From: Hemibagrus wyckioides
Taxonomy: Eukaryota > Chordata > Actinopteri > Siluriformes > Bagridae
Reading direction: 5' to 3'
NCBI RefSeq assembly: GCF_019097595.1
Contig: NC_080734.1
Location: forward strand, 5,922,892 to 5,986,891
Length of the DNA: 64,000 nt
Under the pieces are notes generated by a model. The model was given only the letters and a program-made list of their open reading frames with translations. It searched no databases and was not told where the DNA came from. Position numbers and translations under genes: made by a program. Below are positions 60,456 to 64,000 of the stretch, piece by piece; within the stretch, counting starts at the first letter, position 1, and every line of letters begins with the position of its first letter.

Positions 60456-60490
<35 letters not shown>

Positions 60491-60629
60491 ATAGACAAAC
60501 AAAGAAATTCCATAGAATGTTCTTGAGCCATTGTTAATTAAAAAAACAACAACAACAACAATTTAATCTAGTTCTGTTTTAGTAAGTAATGAGACCCCAA
60601 ATTCCATATATTTGGAATATATATATATA
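59052..60629. other. no gene recognised
   Basis: 59052-59450 continues the degenerate C-rich ACACCCAGACC sequence. The rest is unique, with a CTCF-like motif at 60037, a short duplicated ATTGGAAATGTTCC near 60198-60237, and an AAAT run. Confidence 0.55.
60037..60055 (-). promoter_or_regulatory. candidate CTCF site
   Basis: The plus strand reads TACTGCCACCTGGTGGTTT; its complement ACCACCAGGTGGCAGTA fits the CTCF core CCACNAGRKGGC. It lies in non-repeat sequence in the upstream flank. Motif match only. Confidence 0.35.
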
Positions 60630-61166
60630 TACTGTATATATAACCAATTTAATAGGAACACCTGTATACCAGCATCTACATGCATTTACTTAATCAGCCA
60701 ATCACGTGGCAGGCCAAAAGCTTCAGTCAATCATCATAAGACTGGAAAGACTGGAAAAAAACCTGGCAACATTTTTCAAGTCCTCGTCCAGTTTTAGTGA
60801 GTCTATGCTCACCTTAGCCTCAGATTCCAGTCCTTGGCTGAAAGGAAAGCAACCTGAGGTGTTCTTCTACAGTTGTAGCTCACCTGCCTTAAGGTTCAGT
60901 GTGCTGGATGTTTCTGAGACAGGGTTTTTTTTTCTGTCAGCTCGAACCAGTCAGGAATTTCTCTTTTGATGCCCAAACTACTGCTCTCTATTTCCTTTTT
61001 TTTTTTGTTATGTTTTGGTTTTTTTTTTTTGCACCATGTGTCCAGTGTAAACTCTAGTGTGAAAAATAGCAGGAGATCAGCACTGCCACGTGATTGGCTG
61101 ATTTCTATGATTACATAGATGAGCAGGTGTGAAGGTGTTCTTAATAAAGTGGCCACTGTGTGTATA
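60630..61166. mobile_element. fold-back derivative of Tc1-like family 4
   Basis: Both ends carry the 5' subterminal region of family 4. The left (60640-60720) is in plus orientation, the right (61060-61166) in minus orientation, and they share a perfect 21-bp inverted repeat (60692-60712 and 61083-61103). The interior from about 60780 on is reverse-oriented transposase DNA ('CCTTAGCCTCAGATTCCAG', 'CTGTCAGCTCGAACCAGTCA'). The normal 3' end of the element is absent. Confidence 0.7.
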
Positions 61167-62392
61167 TGGCTGGGGCATGGATGACTAAATTGCCGATGTA
61201 CAAAATCAATTGTAAAACACATGAATTTGCATTTCAAACCTTATTCAAAATGGACAGACAAATAAAAAAACAGAATGTTTTCTAAGGTTAAAGTGAATAA
61301 ACTGTGTGTGTGTGTGTGTGTGTGTGTGAAGGAGAGAGAGGTAAGGGTTTAGAGCTAGATTTAGGCTTTGAAATCTTTTTGTTTAATATGTATATATTAA
61401 TTTAATCAAACCTATTTTTCATCTCATTATATTTCAAATCTCCTCCTCCATCCTTGCTCCACTTCCACCTCTTTTCCCTCCAGAGTGTTCAGTACTGAAC
61501 TTTTACTTTTAAATCTTGCCACTTTTATCCCTCTTTTTGAGCTAAGTCACATATTATCCAATGCCTGGTCTTTTAGTGCATGAGTGTAGATCATTGTATT
61601 TTTCTTTTTGTCGCCTTTCATTGTATTTTGTTTCGTTTATGCACTTTTTTATTGTATACTATGCTTTATTGTTTATAACATGCTTTTGACGTGTCTGAAT
61701 TGATTTGGCCCTCACTATCCCAGCACTTCTGCTGTCAGCCTCCTTTGTCTTTAAATAGCCTTCATAAATATATACGACTTAATCACCTGAAACCGCTCTC
61801 ACCGTCACTGACCCATAAATCCAGGGCTAACATGTACTCTTCCCTACCTTTATACTAAAGTTTAAGGATTCCATATGCTTTCCTATATTCCTATATTGTA
61901 ATAACATAGACAACAAGAATTTGTTTTGCATTTATTTGTGAACCCACACACACACATACACACACACACACACACAAGCACTATGCATCTATAATCATTT
62001 AAAACAGAGGCTGGAAGCTCTGGACACAATTGCTGCCCATGATATTAAGCAAACCCGGAGTGTTCTGAGGGATAATCTTCCATTAATAAATTTTATCCAG
62101 CAGAAATCCAAATGAAACCAGGTTGTTGTTGTTGTGTTTTTTTAATGTTTACTGACTGTTAATCTTTGGATCTTTGGAAGTCGCAGATTTAACCACATTT
62201 AAATCTGTTCGATGTTCGAGGCATGAATTATGTATCGCAAGGGGAAATATCTTAGGGTATGGATTATCTTTTTATTTATTCTAAAAAAAAATAAAAAAAT
62301 AATAATAATAAAAAAAAAACGTAGATAAAAAATAATTTGAAACAAGAAAATCAAAGACAATCACACACTGAAGACTGTCAAAAAATAATTCC
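61167..62392. other. no gene recognised
   Basis: A+T-rich sequence with GT and CA microsatellites. The stretch 63210-64000 is very A+T-rich with a short ATC run near 63656; nothing coding is recognised. Confidence 0.55.
61303..61329. repeat. (GT)n microsatellite
   Basis: About 13 GT units, followed by a short GA run. Other short dinucleotide tracts: CA at 769-787, 23097-23113, 35761-35778 and 61949-61976; GA at 31012-31044 and 49310-49336; CT at 53227-53261. Confidence 0.95.
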
Positions 62393-62394
62393 AA

Positions 62395-62445
<51 letters not shown>

Positions 62446-62519
62446 ATGAGTGAATGAATGAATAAATAAAGAAATAAATAAAAACAAATAAAATATAAAT
62501 TAATAAAACAAATAAAATA

Positions 62520-62558
<39 letters not shown>

Positions 62559-62563
62559 ATAGC
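62393..62563. repeat. (AAAT)n microsatellites
   Basis: Two AAAT arrays (about 62393-62446 and 62520-62563) separated by diverged AATG/AAAT units. Related AAAT runs lie at 60453-60495, 37900-37926 and 46640-46665 (as TTTA). Confidence 0.95.
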
Positions 62564-62655
62564 TCCTGATATTGGCTTTGGGCCTGTAAAAGTCATAGAT
62601 AAATTAAAGGCTAATGCTGATACCAGTTTGACTCACTAATACTGTCTGAATTTAA

Positions 62656-62697
<42 letters not shown>
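62656..62697. repeat. (AAT)n microsatellite
   Basis: A clean AAT run, followed at 62701-62743 by a direct repeat of CGCAATGTAACAAAAT. Confidence 0.95.
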
Positions 62698-62700
<3 letters not shown>

Positions 62701-63009
62701 ACGCAATGTAACAAAATTGCAATTTCGCAATGTAACAAAATCCATACAAACACTTGTGGTCGAAAAAATAAACAACAACTTCACACACTCTGAGACTAAT
62801 GTGTGTTGACTGATGCGATGGTTGTTTAGGTTGTGCAATGCTAAACTGGTAGCTATAAACCTTCCTTAGCTGTAAGTTAAAGTCTTAACTAACATTGAAG
62901 ACCACACTTCGATATATTTTAAGATTTTTAGGATATAAGTTAAAATAACATCAGTAATTTTTAAAAAATAATATTAAGTTTATTATAAAATTTTTTTATT
63001 TATTAAAAT

Positions 63010-63080
63010 ATTATATATTATGAATATAATTACAATTATATATTTATAAATATCATTATTATTATTACATTTAATTATTT

Positions 63081-63139
<59 letters not shown>

Positions 63140-63209
63140 CTATTATATATTATGAATATAATTAGAATTGTATGATTATAAATATCATTATAATTACATT
63201 TAATTATTA
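63010..63209. repeat. about 70-bp direct repeats flanking a (TA)n run
   Basis: 'TTATATATTATGAATATAAT' and 'TATAAATATCATTAT' occur on both sides of the TA run at 63087-63138, in the same orientation. Confidence 0.85.
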
Positions 63210-64000
63210 ATGTTATTTTTTTATTCATATTATTTTAAAATGATATATTATAAATAATATAATTATTTATTTTAATAATAACTGTTCCTTTAATAAATGG
63301 AGTTAGTGTGTATATTAGAGGCTTTTAGAGAATTTGAGAAATTAACAACTTTCCATGAACTCCACTTGAAAATGGATTTCTACGATACAAAAAATGTATG
63401 TTACCTAAAAATTTTTTAATTTAATTTAATGACTTATTCGTTGTCTAAAAAATACAACTATTTATAAATTTTCTCTATGAAATAAATTAAATGATCATGA
63501 AATATTACTACAATTTTTTTTATATAAAAATACATTTTTACAACATTTTAATATAAAAAACACTTTGTGCTGTTTGAAAAACATTTTTAAAAATTAATAG
63601 AAAGATATTTTATCACATCCATGTGACATATTTGCGGCATAATCCATCCTTATATCATCATCATCATCATCATCATATCTCCTGGTATTACACTCATTAG
63701 TTGTGCATTTATTTAATATTTAATTAAGATTATTACGGCAGTACTTGGTAACTGTGGGTGGATTAAAAATAACTAGCATAACTAACAGCTTACTACCTGA
63801 ATTAACTGAAATAAACCCTAAACCAGAGTAACTGATTTTAAATAAAATAGTACACAGTATGTGCATTTTATTATATTCAGGAATAAAAAAAAATACTAAT
63901 AATACTAGGATGTTGCAAAATGTTGACAGTAAACTGAACTCAGGTCTCCAGGTATAAATACTGGCACCAATAATTGAGAATCATTTTGCCAGGTAACCAC

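Overview
This is a vertebrate nuclear window of about 64 kb. It is A+T-rich by eye, almost empty of coding sequence, and crowded with microsatellites, minisatellites, tRNA-derived SINEs and dead Tc1/mariner elements. The repeat mix points to a teleost: L2-tailed tRNA SINEs, a Mermaid-like SINE, a tRNA-Glu-headed SINE, several Tc1-like families, and the dispersed repeat ending in an 'AAGCGCTAT' motif. A catfish (Siluriformes) is my best guess. That rests on recall of these families, not on a search.

The one protein-coding island I can defend is on the minus strand at 45708-45842. It holds the first coding exon of fam184a: 45 codons, an in-frame stop 27 nt upstream of the ATG, and a GT splice donor after ...KKIAQLTK. 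Everything to its left (1-45707) is therefore intron 1 of fam184a, and exon 2 lies outside the window. To its right, 46380-46740 is a GC-rich candidate promoter with GC boxes, a CRE half-site next to an ETS site, and an NF-Y CCAAT box. From about 46.8 kb to the end is upstream intergenic DNA with no gene I can recognise.

Layout of intron 1: Tc1 and SINE scraps (0.9-1.5 kb); a 1.9 kb polypurine tract (1.78-3.73 kb); a higher-order GATA array (4.24-5.33 kb); Tc1 remnants (5.8-8.15 kb); an inverted SINE pair (8.9-9.4 kb); a third purine tract (10.48-11.08 kb); a TA/CA tract (13.04-13.33 kb); a 32-bp minisatellite (14.74-15.44 kb); quiet sequence to 18 kb; single SINE and Tc1 copies (18.3-34.7 kb); a 24-bp minisatellite (36.4-36.9 kb); two internally deleted Tc1-like MITEs in opposite orientation (39.2-41.7 kb); and an AT tract (44.1 kb).

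Layout of the upstream flank: a nested SINE complex with a tRNA-Leu-like gene (47.95-48.55 kb); quiet DNA with one SINE (48.5-54 kb); Tc1 family remnants (54.2 and 60.6 kb); a tandem segmental duplication with a SINE at its junction (56.7-57.9 kb); a 23-bp C-rich minisatellite (57.9-58.7 kb); and AAAT/AAT/TA microsatellites (60.4-63.2 kb).

The most unusual object is at 48023-48385. A tRNA-Leu-like gene with a CGG anticodon is joined head-to-tail to a full SINE. The pair is bounded by a perfect 7-bp direct repeat and interrupts an older Mermaid-like element, which becomes continuous again when the insert is removed. It looks like a chimeric tRNA-SINE transcript that was retroposed as one unit.
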